A stretch of DNA of 64,000 bases from Scedosporium boydii (lineage: Eukaryota > Ascomycota > Sordariomycetes > Microascales > Microascaceae), in the NCBI GenBank assembly GCA_002221725.1, contig NJFT01000150.1:1-64000 (forward strand), written 5' to 3'. A program made the position numbers and the translations under genes. The first letter of the stretch is position 1; the number at the start of each line of letters is the position of its first letter. The notes below the pieces were generated by a model, which worked only from the letters and a program-made list of their open reading frames with translations, was not told where the DNA came from and did no database searches. Below, piece by piece: positions 11,626-23,654 of this stretch.

Positions 11626-14600
11626 GGCGACGGTTTTTTCTGAGACTATGTTTCGAAGCAGAATCGACGAGGGGAGGTCGGCGACATGCAGAGGGCAAGC
11701 GACGGGTGGACGGAAGGTTCTCTGCGTCGAGGATTGATTCAAGAAACACGCGGAGTCGACGGGACGAGGTTTGTTAGGATGTGGGACCCGGACGATGGTG
11801 AGACAATTCGTCGGGGGCAACGGGAGGGAGGGAGGAGGGAGAAAAAGCAGCGTTGTCGCAAAGGTAACTGCGTCTTTATCTTCTCTATGAAGGTTCTCCG
11901 CCTCTTTCCAGCCAAGCCTGTTCCGTCAGCTTGTCTTCGCTAGCGTGGTCAATCGGCTAGTTGGGTCCGGTGGAGAAGTTGATTATCGTCCAAGAGCGCG
12001 ACGCCTCGAATCGGTTGGAGTCTTTCGCGCACAGATGAGTGCAGCTGGTTAAGGAATCGGGGGGGCAAGAGTGAGGATCGGGAGGGAGAGAGTTTGAAGA
12101 AGGAACAGGAGGAGAATCAAAACAGGAAAACTGGAGATTGAAATCCTCTGCACATTAATGTCAATGGGGAGACAGAGAGGATGGCGAAAGTGGGCAAGAG
12201 CGTGGATTTGAACCTTCTCGCCGATCGTGGTGGGACTTCACAAATCACGGTAGATGTACCGTGACATCGGATAACATGCAGCAAGATGAGAGAGGACCAG
12301 TATCGAGACAGATTGGCCCACAATTGGACACTGCTTCGTACAGTTATACTTGACATCAAGTACTTGTACTTCCTTCGTACGAAGTAACAACCCCTGCGGC
12401 GGGCCCACCGCATTGGCGGGTTGACTGGGTTTATCGTCGCAGCTCGCTAGCTTTTTGCGGGTCTCTTGCATGGAAGGAGCTTAGTACGCTGTATGGAAAG
12501 AGTTAGCCTAAACGTGCGTCCTGAAGAGGTAGGACTGGAGTGGTGGAAGGATCTCTGTGGTGCTGTTGTGGTGCAGCTTTTGGTGCCATTGATTGAAACG
12601 ATCCGGGCGTGGTACCAAACCACTAATCCTGGTGTTAGGAAGGTACGAAGTAGCGTGGGTCCCAGTTGATGGGCATCGCCCCACATGGCTCCGAGGTGGG
12701 AAATTAATTCGTCCGGGGGAGGCGAAGCAGCTTCGTACCTGGACAAGGCCTGGACCTGGACTGATAATGCATTTCTGTCAAGTTTTACCCCTTTTCCTTG
12801 CATTTCATGCGTCGATGGCGAATTTGTGCGTACCCTGGATGTGGTCTGTACTTTTTTATGCACTTCCCGGAGCAGAATGTTGAAATCCGCTTCGTGCTCT
12901 GTGGCAAACTAAGGGGACGACCCAACCTTCGTTCGTAAGATCACGTCAATCCATCACTCTGGCTTTCTTCTTAACGAAAGATTCGTAAATGCGGGCAGCA
13001 TTAAAAGTTGATACTTCGCATACCTATCCACCCCGTTCCCGCAGGTGGCTTTCCTTGCCATCTCTACTTCGTACTTCGTATGCTTCTCTCAATTGAAATC
13101 GGCGCTGCTTTCTCCCTCGGTGCACAGTGCGTAATGGTGCGTATTCTCTCCATCTTTCGAAGAGAAACGTATTTATTCCTATATTGAAGTGTTTCGTCAA
13201 ATGAAAGTCGTGCCTCTGTACAAAGGTAGTCTGTCCTGCGTAAACTACTTTGCGAGCATGTCCACTGCGCAGTCTGATCTGTTGCTGTGGATCAAAGACT
13301 TGGGCACGCCAGAAATCCCCTAATATCGTCACATCATCCTCTTACTGATGCCATCCTGGTCCAACTAACCCATTCCCGTAGTGCGTCCAGATTCCTTCTT
13401 GTCCATAAATCACTCGGCAATATTGGAATTTGAGCCCTGAAGGATAGACAGGCCCGTGCTACCTAGGGCGAAGGGAGACTTTTATCATACTTGTATGAAC
13501 ATGGAACTTCAAGTACTTCATATGGCACTGGAGGAATGGAGGAGTAATATTTTAATCCCAGCAGGGAGCGAACCCTTCTGTCCGCGTTTTTTGTTTTTCG
13601 AGAATCCTTAGCAGCACCCCCACGAAGTATTCCTTCCTGAGGGACTTCAAGATGATTTAAAGGCTGTCGCCTTTTTGTTCTGTTTCAACTCTTGCCGCTA
13701 ATTCCTGTGGCGTTGAGCTTTCGGCTACGATTCCGGTTCCGGCGAGCTGTGGAATGTCTTCGTCAAATATCACGAGTATTTGAAGAAGAAGTGTAGATTG
13801 TCACGCTTTCTGTAGTGTTTGTCAGAATAGACTAATTGTTACTTGGATGTGTTCAATGCTGCCCGGAGGATCTCAATGCAGCAACAAAGTACCGAGGTAC
13901 GGAGTGTAAATCTGTGCTCAAATCTGTGCTTCTCCTTTACAAACGTTGCATTGCTCCGACTTCGTCAGGTACAGTTACACCCCTGCCCAGACTGTGGATG
14001 GGCGCCCTACCCTACTTCGGAAGAAGATCGCACACTTCGCGTTATAATTCCGAAGTAACCGTGACTTTGCATTACTTGAATTCCAGTCCTCGGATTGAGG
14101 TACCGTGGTACAATGCGGTTGTGCTCGTGCATTGTGTTCCTGGCCCGCCACGTGGTGGGTAGTACCAATTACCTAAGCTCCACAACAGTGACCAGGAGAC
14201 TTCAATGTTCTCCTTCGTACATATGCATGAAGACCAGGACAGATGATGCCCAATGCTCCGAAAGTGAAATGTCTAGTAATACCTCAATGCGACGCCTAGC
14301 ACATGCCTCTTTCATCAACTTCTAATATGATAGAGGGCCCAGCCGGCCTCGAGTGCCTAAACTGGGCATACATTCACGTGCGTCATACGGCGAGGTAAAC
14401 ATCAGGACGCACCTCGATGGAGTGCTTAATTACCCATCCGGTGACTCAAGTCTAACGGACCATTCAAATAGGCAGCCGCCAGTTAAATGACCTTTTGTGA
14501 GGCTTTTGAGCGGAAAGGGGCCTTGGCGGTACTATACAAGGGTGGCATTGCCCTCGGCTAAGGCTCTGCCTCGCATCAGTTTATTATAATTCAAAAATTT

Positions 14601-14860
14601 ACCAGTCGGCGTGACCTGGCGCAGGCAACACAGATTTGTGGTCCCAGGGCTGCCTGTGTAACCTTCAGGCCCAGAGAGGAGAATGACCGTCTATATATGG
14701 GCTGGTCGCCGGCCTCCAGAAAAGCTTTGCAAACTCTTCCATGCTGTGTTGATCTTCATCTAGCCCCCTTGTCGACAAACATTGATAGAGGCCGACTCGT
14801 TCCCAGGAGCCAGATCACCATTACCTTCACCAGAGTTGGAGCTTTTCCCTTCCAGCAACA
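11626..14860. other. 3.2-kb intergenic stretch rich in TACGAAGTA-type words
   Basis: No gene was recognised. The stretch lies between the minus-strand 94-aa gene and the plus-strand secreted-protein gene, so both promoters are here. A TATATAT word at about 14692 lies some 170 bp upstream of the next ATG. Repeated near-palindromic TACGAAGTA/TACTTCGTA words cluster at 12378-13080. Confidence 0.35.
12378..13080. repeat. cluster of TACGAAGTA / TACTTCGTA words
   Basis: Exact 9-mers start at 12378, 12644, 13065 and 13072 (the last two overlap). Shorter CTTCGTAC relatives are at 12731 and 14213. Further exact copies are at 21757, 31753 and 32315. With equal base frequencies about 0.5 would be expected in 64 kb, against at least seven found by eye. 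They could be a regulatory or structural word, or a short dispersed repeat footprint. Confidence 0.5.
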
Positions 14861-15502
14861 ATGATCGGATCTGCCCTCTACGTCTTGGCGGCCATGTGCC
14901 TGCCCGTACTCGCTCACCCACACAATGATGGACGGCTTCAGCCCCGACAGACCAACCTTTTTGAAGACCCGGCCGTCAGTATCTCGGTGTCAGCTACCGA
15001 TTCGCCAACAGAATCCGGTTTCTTCGACATCCCGGCGTCTACCACTTCGTCTACTCTCCCCACACTGGATGCCCTCTGCGAGTCTCGCGTCAGTGCCTTC
15101 GGCTCCGCAGTTCCCACACCCCCGGCCGAGATTCTCGACTTCTCCGAATCATACTATCTCACCGCCACGCGCACGGCGACGGGCACGCAACCGGAATGTG
15201 CCTGGATCACTGCCACGCCGGACAAGGTCGACGACGCGGTTGTCGATTGGCTGATTGACATCGCCGAATGGGGGCTGAAACCCGAGACTCAAGACGCGGC
15301 GCAGGAAATAGCTGATTGCGTTCCCGAAGGTTATGAGACCGACGACACCGCCTGCACGTCTGAGTTGAAATCTGTTCAAAGGGACTTGATAAACCACATT
15401 GCTGATCGTCTTCGTCAACGTTCGGGTGCATCCGCCCCGGCGAATATGGCAACCTGGGGAATTGTCATGGTTTCATTTGTTTCGGTACTTTTGGTGCTGT
15501 AG
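14861..15502 (+). CDS. secreted GPI-type protein of unknown function, 213 aa
   Basis: Single exon. A clear signal peptide (MIGSALYVLAAMCLPVLAHP) starts the protein, and a hydrophobic C-terminus (WGIVMVSFVSVLLVL) after a Ser/Ala-rich stretch fits a GPI signal. The middle is Ser/Thr-rich, followed by a compact domain with four Cys (LCESRVSAF; ECAWIT; ADCVPEG; ACTSEL). The order resembles an uncharacterised ascomycete secreted-protein family (PTPPAEILDF motif). No catalytic signature is visible. It probably resides at the cell wall or plasma membrane outer face. TATATAT lies about 170 bp upstream. Confidence 0.75.
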   Translation: MIGSALYVLAAMCLPVLAHPHNDGRLQPRQTNLFEDPAVSISVSATDSPTESGFFDIPASTTSSTLPTLDALCESRVSAFGSAVPTPPAEILDFSESYYLTATRTATGTQPECAWITATPDKVDDAVVDWLIDIAEWGLKPETQDAAQEIADCVPEGYETDDTACTSELKSVQRDLINHIADRLRQRSGASAPANMATWGIVMVSFVSVLLVL

Positions 15503-15897
15503 AATGGATGATGGTTGGCGTTGACGGGATGGAGATACTTCATAGATTGATGGTTCCTATCTTGGTCGGACCTCTTGAATAGGGTAATAGGTTGGAGGAT
15601 ATAATGTTTACTGGACCATACCTGCCACGAGCCGAATGAAGAACTGGGCGATAGATGGAGCATATAATTGTAAGGACTATCGGTCCTTGGGGGGCTTCTA
15701 TATAAACTGCGGACTCTGCCAGTACCTAATATGTTTTTCAAGACTCTCTAGTCGTCAATTCAAGTACAGCTATACCACTAAACTCGAATACGCACTTCTC
15801 ACAATAATAGCAAAGTATTTGACTCGCCCTTTCTTCATAGCAGACACTGGACGACCTTAACCCCTATGCCAGCAGTTGCATCAAGTCCAAACTACTG
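15503..15897. other. short convergent intergenic gap
   Basis: Terminator-side region between a plus-strand and a minus-strand gene. Nothing recognised. Confidence 0.4.
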
Positions 15898-17091
15898 TTA
15901 GGCTCGGACAATGATGATGGAAATAGACGCTGCAACGACCTGTGCGAATGCAAGCGCGGTCCCCCAGTTTCCCCCTCCCCCCTTCCATAGCATGACGCAA
16001 AGCCAGATAATGGCAACTGCCAACCACGCGCATGAGATTCTAAATGGCAATTCTATCATCATTCGATCCTTCTGCCACCCAAGGACGAAGTGTAGGCCAC
16101 GCATTGGAATAGTGCCTTGGAATCTGTGATATGGAAGAGGCAGCTCAATTCGGTTATGCCCCCTAACTAGGTCAGCATACAATCGCTTCCATCGTACAGA
16201 TAGATAGGAGGAGAGAGGGCGTCGAAGTCATGAAAGGGCTAGGTGTTTTAAATACATTACGTCGTAGATGCAACTCTCTTGCGCTAAACCTTCCAACGTA
16301 CGTCGTCCATTCGCTCCTGATGGGTCTCGGGCACACTCCTTTAGGAGCGACAGGAATCGAAGCCGTTTGAGACGCAGTCCTGCTTTCTCTGCTTGATCCC
16401 TGATACATGGTTGGGACCACTCTACCATATCATTGCGGCATTCGTTGCTGTGGTAATCATCGTTTAAACATGCGTCGTTAATATCAAAGTATGGGCCGGT
16501 TGGACACCTTGCTATGATCCTCTCGCACTCCTCTGAGACTTTGTCGAGATTCACGGATTCCATTTGGATAGGATAGCGCCCATCCCGTTCGACAAAATCG
16601 GCAAAGTGAAACTGCATTTTAAGCAACAATGTTAGATGGTCCTTCCACTATTGCACAGCGTTCAACCTTACGTTGACCTCCAGCACGTTAGTGACCCCGT
16701 AGTAGGGTAGCCATCTCTTCCACCATCCTAAATGATGATAGCATTTTGCCACCAATCTCCGGTAGATGTCGTTATCTGACTCGCAGGCATTGTCCCAAGG
16801 CTCCATCTCCTTGTATATTGGTTGTGGATTGTCACTAAAGGCCCTAGAATATCCCACCACCTGACGCACCCTTGTTGGTCGAAGACACGGCACGAGGGTA
16901 GCGAATTGTCCCTGTTTAGGACTCTCTAAGCAGAGGAAGCAGCGTTGCCCTGCTCGACTTTGAATGTTCAGCATTTTTGGGGGGTTCTGTAGAACGGCTT
17001 TATAATCGAGGTCGGCAACATCGAGGCCGGCCTGGCGTTCAACGTCATCCTGGTCGCTGATAGGAGATGTTTCTAACGAAAGCTGTCGCAT
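15898..17091 (-). CDS. ascomycete protein with C-terminal two-TM module, 352 aa
   Basis: Function unknown. Exons 17091-16672, 16611-16261 and 16185-15898 join in phase (donors GTAAGG and GTAATG, acceptors TGCAG and GAAG). The N-terminal half has a Cys pair (CFLCLESPK) and WWKRWLPYYGVTNVLEVN. The middle has FVERDGRYPIQM, PTGPYFDINDACL, a charged ARDPSGANGRRTLEGLAQES segment and SCIYD. The end has a GLHFVLGWQKDRM block and two hydrophobic segments (SCAWLAVAIIWLCVML and ALAFAQVVAASISIIIV). This layout matches a fungal protein type often found near HET genes, whose role is not established. A HET relic lies 0.5 kb upstream. The third acceptor is the least certain junction. Confidence 0.65.
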
Positions 17092-17577
17092 ATCGGCGTG
17101 AAACTGGATGTGCTCGGTATAGTTACGTATGGAAATGCAGAATAAAATTCTACAACGTTCAACAAGCAGTGAATGGCGCTGTGGCTACGAGGGCGATAGG
17201 GCGAGTGATGGCGAAGCGAGATGGTGCGGGGTATTTTAATCAACAAGCAGCTGTCTTAGGAACGCCCTGTCAACACGGTCGAGGCTTGAACTTGGCTGGA
17301 AGGGCAGCGATGGCTGGGCAGACGGTTAGGCAGAAATCAGTTACATACACAGCCTCACTGACGACACACCACCCCTATTGTCTACTGGCACTACCAAGCC
17401 ACAGTCTTGATAAGAAGGGGACCTGGGACCACACAAAGTCTAGTTTCATCGCGCACTTGTTCTTTGTGCCATTTTCGTTCCCACTTACCTTTCCTCTCAT
17501 CGTTCGCCTTGGCCGTGGTCGAGACGTATATCTTGGGCGACCTTAAAGCGAAAAGTTCTCCATGTCGTCAATGAGCG
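17092..17577. other. intergenic between membrane-protein gene and HET relic
   Basis: Upstream of the 352-aa gene. It may contain unrecognisable 5' sequence of the adjacent HET relic. Nothing else identified. Confidence 0.3.
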
Positions 17578-17832
17578 GCACTTTACGATATTGCTGTATC
17601 TCTACGCTTCTCTCATGTATTTGAACCAGAACTGCAACAGAACGAGATCTGGATCGATGAAGTCTGCATCAGCCAAGACGATACCAAAAATGGCCAGGCG
17701 AAACTCGGCCAGCTTCCCCAGATGGGAGCGGTTTACCGCCTCTCAGACGCGGTACTTGTGTTTATCTGCATGCCGATTCGTGGCTCTGAAAGAGCATTTA
17801 AGGCCTGGATAAGATCTGAGGGCTTGCTCTAA
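17578..17832 (+). pseudogene. HET-domain fragment
   Basis: An 84-codon open stretch bounded by stops contains the core of the heterokaryon-incompatibility (HET) domain: NEIWIDEVCISQDD, then LPQMGAVYRLSDAVLVFI. The N-terminal ALSY-WG block and the long C-terminal region of an intact HET protein are missing. It is therefore a relic rather than a gene with one lesion. Intact HET proteins trigger allorecognition cell death. This fragment is unlikely to. Confidence 0.65.
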
Positions 17833-20325
17833 TTCGATGCAATAATTGATCTGTGGACACACCTGGGCTATTGAAGAGATTTCCGTCCCGAGATAGGAGC
17901 AGTCACCCTTCCTTGCGGGGCAGCGAGAGTCTCATGGAAGCACATTTGGGTGACCTTATTCGTCATGAAGTTCGTGTTTGTTCGACAGATGGCAGATTTC
18001 TTTTCTCTGCTGAACGACTAACTCACATGTAGCCAAACTTTGGATGCTATGTAGGTTTCATCTGCAGCCTACCCACCTTGATGCGATGTCCGAGCGGCGG
18101 CGTCTACCTTGGGGCTCAGGATGAAAGATTTGCGAGGGAACCGGGGCTGCTCGCTCAAAGCTCTTCTCATCGTCCTCTATGTGGGTGACATAGGTGTGCC
18201 TTCGAATTCTCCCAACCAGAGGACAAGATCCGCCCCGCATCAAACCTTGCTGACCTAGAAGACAGGAGTTGGTTGGATCGGACAGTAAGAATGGCATCAA
18301 GCCGGCAACCGCTCTGTATTGTAGTAGTTCGTCGCCTCATTCCCCAGAGCGGTCGACGATGAGGTGGCTTCAACAGTGTAAGTTATGAGGAGAGCAGAGC
18401 AGAGGGAAGAAGGGCTGGGCAAGGCAGCAGACGAAGACAGGCAGCTTGAGCTGGAATATTATAATAATATAGCCTTGGCCTCAATCCACGATCGTATCAG
18501 GCATTAACCGGGAGATTTATTATCATCTCTGACGCAAAACAGACACGCCATTCATGCCATGCTCCTGGGGGGACCGTGGCGATGTAAGCCAAAGGGAAAG
18601 AGCGCCTTCCGCACCTTCCTCGACGCAATGGACCCTGCCATACCTTTATATGTCATGATTCGGAAAGAGCTTCCAACCGAGCAGCTCAAGCAGTGGCGAC
18701 ATTTCGACCAGTGGCCAAGTGGTCATTGGAGCGCTCAGAAGGTTAGAAAATTGCAATTTTCGTAGCTCGTGGGAAGCTCCCGGATCCGATCCTGGGAGCA
18801 ACCTGCGAGCGAGCTTTTTGGCTCTTTTTTTCGTTTCCCCCCCCCCCCCCCCCCCCTTTTTTACCATACCCATATCGATGTTCTAAGCCTCCACACAGGC
18901 CTTGGGTATAAGTACTATCCTGGGTTCCCGACTAGAGCATGAGAGGACGCGACAGCTTGTCTGGACTCAACGACCAAAGTACGTCTCAACCGGATGGCCA
19001 GTTCTTCCGTGCTGGAGGCTATACGGCGGCACATGTCGACAACAGAACTTGCGACGGTTTCTGCCTTAGTATAGCCGGGAACTATGTAGATACAATCCTG
19101 GAGACCGGCGGCGTTGATTTTGAATGGCCCTCCGCCAAGACGATGCCGGATGAAAATTTCCTAGCCTAGAGTGCTCACTACTCTTGAGATGTGGAAAGAG
19201 GAACAAATGGGGCATCTCCATGGAAGGCAAAGAGATTGGGGACTTGAGTTTTCGCTAGCGGACTGAGGCTTCAGCTAGTCAGCGCTTTGTTGAGCGCTGG
19301 AGCACATCCTAGAGGGAGTGCAACAGCTCTGGGGGGTTCTCATTTCTCAGCATGATGTGCTATATTAACGGAGTCGGTCAGCCCTTCATCTCGGATCTTG
19401 GCTACGTCGGTCTCTGTCCCGCCCACACTGGGCCAGAAGATATCTCCTTGATTCCTCGGGGGCGGACGGGCGGCACCCTATACCATACGCCCGGGTGCCA
19501 CACAGGAAACTTGGGGCAATCCCGCTTCTGGCCCCACCAGCTCCGGAGCCACTCCTGCGGTCCTAAATGAATTTTCCGAGGTGCTCCTGTCACTGACGGC
19601 ACTTTCAGCGCCGCCTCAATAGGTCCTGTCACACTTTGGAGGTAATGTGGAGCAGACCTGTGGATAGCAGACGTATTAAATACATGACCAATACTCCGTA
19701 GTTTAGATGACCCGATCTGGGTTCCCGGCGGGACCGACGCCGCGATACCTGTGTACACAGGTGCTTAAAGCATGCGGTGTGGACGTGGCCCGCCGGGAGA
19801 TCGGCGACCTGGGTCAAACCGTCAAATGACCACCAGGGCGATATCTAGGGTAAGAATCTAATGCCCAATGACCCACTCTGACATTACCGATCAAATGATT
19901 CTCACACCACCCAGCCCAGTGGTGCGGAGCGGTTTAATAAGATGTGGCCCATCGTGCCGGGATCAAACTCCTCGACAAGCCTTACGGAGTACATCCCCTT
20001 TCTATGGGGTACTCCACTCTCATGCCATGAACAGTCGGTTCGTTGACACCTGGAGAACGCACCTCTCAGCGTGGTGCTCTGTGCTGGGGAAGGGAAGACA
20101 TGGGGCAGAAAACCGGGGAGTCGCGGGAGAGGTTACATCCCGCATCCCGCGAGCAATGAAGAAAAACTTAGATTAAGTTTGATGAATGAACCTGAGTATC
20201 ACGGGCAGTTGATGGATTGTGGACTCTTAGCGCGGTTGGGCATTGACGCTTCACCTTTACGATTAACATTGCGATGGGGTGATTTGTACTAGTACTTGAT
20301 GCGTACATCACGAGATGGGACTGGC
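17833..20325. other. 2.5-kb stretch without a recognised gene
   Basis: Two open frames have protein-like composition but no family I can name. One runs from 18559 to 18765 on plus. The other runs from 18939 to 19169 on plus (76 codons, with FFRAGGYTAAHV and a CDGFC motif) and may be an exon or remnant. A 20-nt poly-C run lies at 18837-18856. No splice model connects the pieces. Confidence 0.25.
18837..18856 (+). repeat. poly-C homopolymer, 20 nt
   Basis: Twenty consecutive C followed by T6. Slippage-prone and a possible assembly weak point. Confidence 0.9.
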
Positions 20326-21277
20326 TTAACTGGCCATCCACTGTCCGCCATTAGCACTGACCAGACATCCCGTCATCCACCCGCTCTCGGGCGAGCAGAT
20401 CATCCCGACAATCCCGGCAATCTCCTCGGCATAGCCAGCGCGACCGCCATACTTTTTGGCCATCTCCTTCTGCTCATCAGTATCCCACTCTCGAATGCCG
20501 CTCAGCGGTGTCAGTGGGTACCACAACGAGATGGCCTTCTTGGCGTCCTCCGACGCGCCGCGAAGCATGTCCGTCATCGTGGAGCTGGGGTTGCAAGAGT
20601 TGACGGTGCAATGCTCCTTGAGCTCGCGGGCCCAGGTACGCGTCATGGCCTCGAGCGCGCCCTTGCTGCCACCGTACAGCGTCAGGTACTCGAGGCCCAC
20701 CTTGGCGCCGATACTCGAAACGTTGACTATGCGGCCCGAGCGGTCGTTAGGCAGAAGCGGCTTCACGGCCTGAGTGAGCAGGATAGGACCCAGCACGTTG
20801 ATGGAGTAGACTTTATGGAAGTCCTCTATGTTGACGGCCTCGAGGGGCATGGCGTGGAAGAGAGCCGCGCAGTTGATGAGGATATCGACCTGAGGCTTTC
20901 CCGTCTTTGCGCTAGGTGGCATGTCGCTCTTCACGGCGGCCACAACCTTTGCGCAACCCTCGGGCGTGCTGAAGTCGGCACGTACGGGGACTGCCTTGAT
21001 ATTGTGAGACTTGAATAGTTCGGCGGCGAGAGCGGCGGCGGGCGCGTCGGAGGCCTCGGTTAAGTAGATGAGGACAACATTGGCGCCTTTGGAGGCGAGG
21101 TTCCGAGCTATGGCGGCACCAATGCCTTGGTAGAACTTGTCAGCATGTTGCTCTGGTCGGCATTAGAACGGAAGAAAGCTCACTCCTAGCACCGCCCGTG
21201 ATGACGGCCGTCTTTCCCTCATGCACCCTAAATGGTGGGGCTTGAGTGATGGGAACAGTGATTCCTGAGGTGGCCAT
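20326..21277 (-). CDS. short-chain dehydrogenase/reductase (SDR), 297 aa
   Basis: Classical SDR with a Rossmann fold, expected to use NAD(P)H. Exons 21277-21184 and 21125-20326 join in phase (donor GTGAGC, acceptor CCAAG). Motifs are TGGARSIG (cofactor-binding glycine motif, with Ser in place of the middle Gly), DFSTPEG, ILINCAA, VNVSSIG and YGGSKGAL (catalytic YxxxK). The C-terminal NGGQWMAS is typical. The start at 21277 is an internal ATG; the upstream part of that frame is unlike the family. It lies divergent to the rhodopsin-like gene and next to the oxidase cluster. A role in alcohol/ketone interconversion of a pathway intermediate is inference. The frame is intact, unlike its neighbours. 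Confidence 0.85.
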
Positions 21278-22213
21278 GATGTCCGAGGGAAAACAAGTGT
21301 ATGGTGATGTTTCTTGGTTGAATTTGATAGGTAATGCCGTGCTCGTTTTCAACGAACCGTTTGACCCGTCCGGACGTAAAGGTTCGGTCGACTAAACTAT
21401 TTTTTAAATGATGTGGCATTGGATGAACAGCAATTAAGGAGATACGAGAAAATGAAAGACCTGACCTCTTGCCATCCCCTTATTTACATGAGCCAGGACC
21501 CTAGACTTTTCAGGGTGATCTCGGCTCATATGAGTCTCAAACTCATGTCGTTCTACGAAGTGAGTGCATCTTCCGCAGCATCCCGGACCTGTGACCCCAC
21601 AAACGGGGTGAAGCCTGTTCGGGGGTCTAATTTGTGCACTTGCCATCTTCAGTGATCGGCGCCGGAAGTCTGTGGGCAGCGGGTCAAGTGGGTTGCAAAT
21701 GCCGATATTGCTCCAGGGGACATGAAAGCAACTTCCTCAGTACACCTACTCCACTGTACGAAGTACTTGCATATGTGTCTTGTGTTTCTTCAGTGTGTGT
21801 TTGTCTTCTTATCTGGGTGGGATTCTTGGCGACGTTTGCTGCGGCGAAGGATCATCAAGGGGAATAGCATCCTGGTTACCCGGCCGTTGGTTGGTAAAAC
21901 GCGATTTTGATACCCCAGCACCTGCCCCCACGCCGTACAAAGGAGTTCACCCTGATTGATGCCTCCCTTTTCCTAACTGTTCTATTTTATCCACTATATC
22001 ACAAAGCTAAGCGAAAAGATGTCGGAGGCATTGAAGTACATGATCAGGGCTAAGCGGCTTCGACGTCGCTCTCTTCCTTCCTTTTCCATTTTCTTCTCTC
22101 CTATCCAAAGGCTATAGGATGGAATATGTCCACAAAAATATATACTAGTTCTTCCGTGCTCAAAGAATCTATCGACCGTTGCGTCATTCGTTTCCCCCGC
22201 CGACAGAAGCAAC
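21278..22213. other. divergent promoter region
   Basis: Shared upstream region of the SDR (minus) and the rhodopsin-like gene (plus). It includes one exact TACGAAGTA word at 21757 and an AT-rich TATATA word near 22140, about 75 bp before the plus-strand ATG. Confidence 0.45.
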
Positions 22214-23654
22214 ATGTCGACTGTGGGCCTTAACCAGCGCTTTGTCAACCCGCTAGAGGGCACTGCACTTAGCTTATTTGTGGTGTCCATTGTCGGTGGT
22301 GTAGTGTCACTGATTGTGGTTGGATTGAGGACAGTTATCCGACTTCAAGAGGGGAACTTCCGCGTGGACGATGGCTTGATGCTCGGCGGTCTGGTAAGCG
22401 ACACCTTGAATGATAGAGATTGCGATTCCGCTCTGCGGGCTTGGGAGCTTCAACATGCCTTTTCGCGCACTGACTAACTGGTCTGACTGGAACGTACGGT
22501 TACATAGGTCATCTACCTTCCCGATGTTGCTCTCGCCTGCGTGGGTGCTCTGAGTGGCCTGGGCACGCGCAATGCCAACCTGAACGAGACGATGATGGTC
22601 GAGGCGATAAAGTACTTGATGTTGTGGATGCTACTCTATGTGACAGCGTTATGCTTGGTCAAAACGTCCATCTGCATGACCATGCTACGGATCGCAACCA
22701 CCATGCCAAAGCTGCGCATCGCCGTGTATAGCCTGTTAGGATTGACAATCGCCACATTTATCACAACTTTTATCGGCATCCTGCTGCTGTGCCGCCCCGT
22801 CGCGGCCAACTGGGATCCAAGTATCATAGCGGAAGGTCGCGGCGAGTGCGCCCCAATCACCTCAATGTTGGGCTTGTCGTATACGTCGACTGCGAGCACC
22901 ATCGTCACAGATCTCGCCTGTGCCATTCTTCCGGCTATAATTCTCTGGCATACGCAAATGAGGCTCTCGAAGAAGACCATGGTCGCTACGATCGGGCTTT
23001 CTTTCGGCTCTTTGTAAGTTTCTTTTTTTTCTTCGGCTAGTCGTCCCAGCTTTCCCGCTCCAGTTGAATGATACACAGTGGCTAACCCCCATCATCTTGA
23101 TGATAAAAGTGCTTCAATCTCTACCATCATTCGCACTCCGTACATCGATAACTATAACCGTCCCTTGGATGACCTTCCTTGTATGTCCAAAGCCTTTCTC
23201 CTTCGCCCCAGCTTCCGTGAACCCTACCCACCCGCTGATCCACCCGCTGACTTACCTCGGCTTCCTAGTTCACATCGGCAATATTCCCCTTTGATCGAAT
23301 GTCGAGACAGCCATCGGACTTATCGCCGGATCCGCCCCCGCCCTGCGCCGACTCTTCTTAAATCACCAGTCACCACGAGCTACGACCCGCGGTACCGGCG
23401 GCGGCTCCCATGGACTCCCTCCAGGGTCGGTCGGCCTTGTTACCATCGGCGGCTCAGTAGTGACATCTTCTAAGAGCAAGGACCGTAAGGGTTTGAAGTC
23501 CAACTTTGACAAAGCTGAACAAGGCAACTGGACGCGCCTTGATGAGGATACTGGGTCAGACAAAGAGAGCACTGTTCCTATTCGCGGGATTCGGAGGAAC
23601 ATGACCTTCGAAGTCGAGACGTCGACGTTACACGATCACGAGCATGAACACTGA
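22214..23654 (+). pseudogene. rhodopsin-like integral membrane protein with one in-frame stop
   Basis: Fungal rhodopsin-domain (PTH11-related, CFEM-less) multi-TM protein of unknown ligand. Exons 22214-22393, 22508-23013, 23110-23180 and 23269-23654 join in phase to 381 codons. The first TM helix (LFVVSIVGGVVSLIVVGLR) is followed by FRVDDGLMLGG, further helices, RIAVYSLLGL, LLLCRPVAANWD and the hallmark STIIRTPYIDNYNRPLDDLP. In exon 4 the codon where the family has Trp (IPL-stop-SNVETAIGLIAG) is TGA at 23292-23294. The frame then continues open to a His-rich tail. Using a downstream acceptor after GAGACAG would bypass the stop but delete part of the last helix. A single nonsense change, or rescue by alternative splicing, fits best. 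Confidence 0.75.

Noticed and set aside
18559..19169. Two plus-strand frames that look protein-like
   Set aside because: No family, no linking splice sites and a poly-C run between them. Left as unassigned sequence.
20296..21018. 240-codon plus-strand ORF opposite the SDR
   Set aside because: Antisense shadow of a clear SDR. It has no family signal of its own.
23292..23294. Selenocysteine or programmed readthrough at the TGA in the rhodopsin-like gene
   Set aside because: Filamentous ascomycetes have no known selenocysteine insertion, and the family has Trp there. A nonsense change or splice rescue is simpler.
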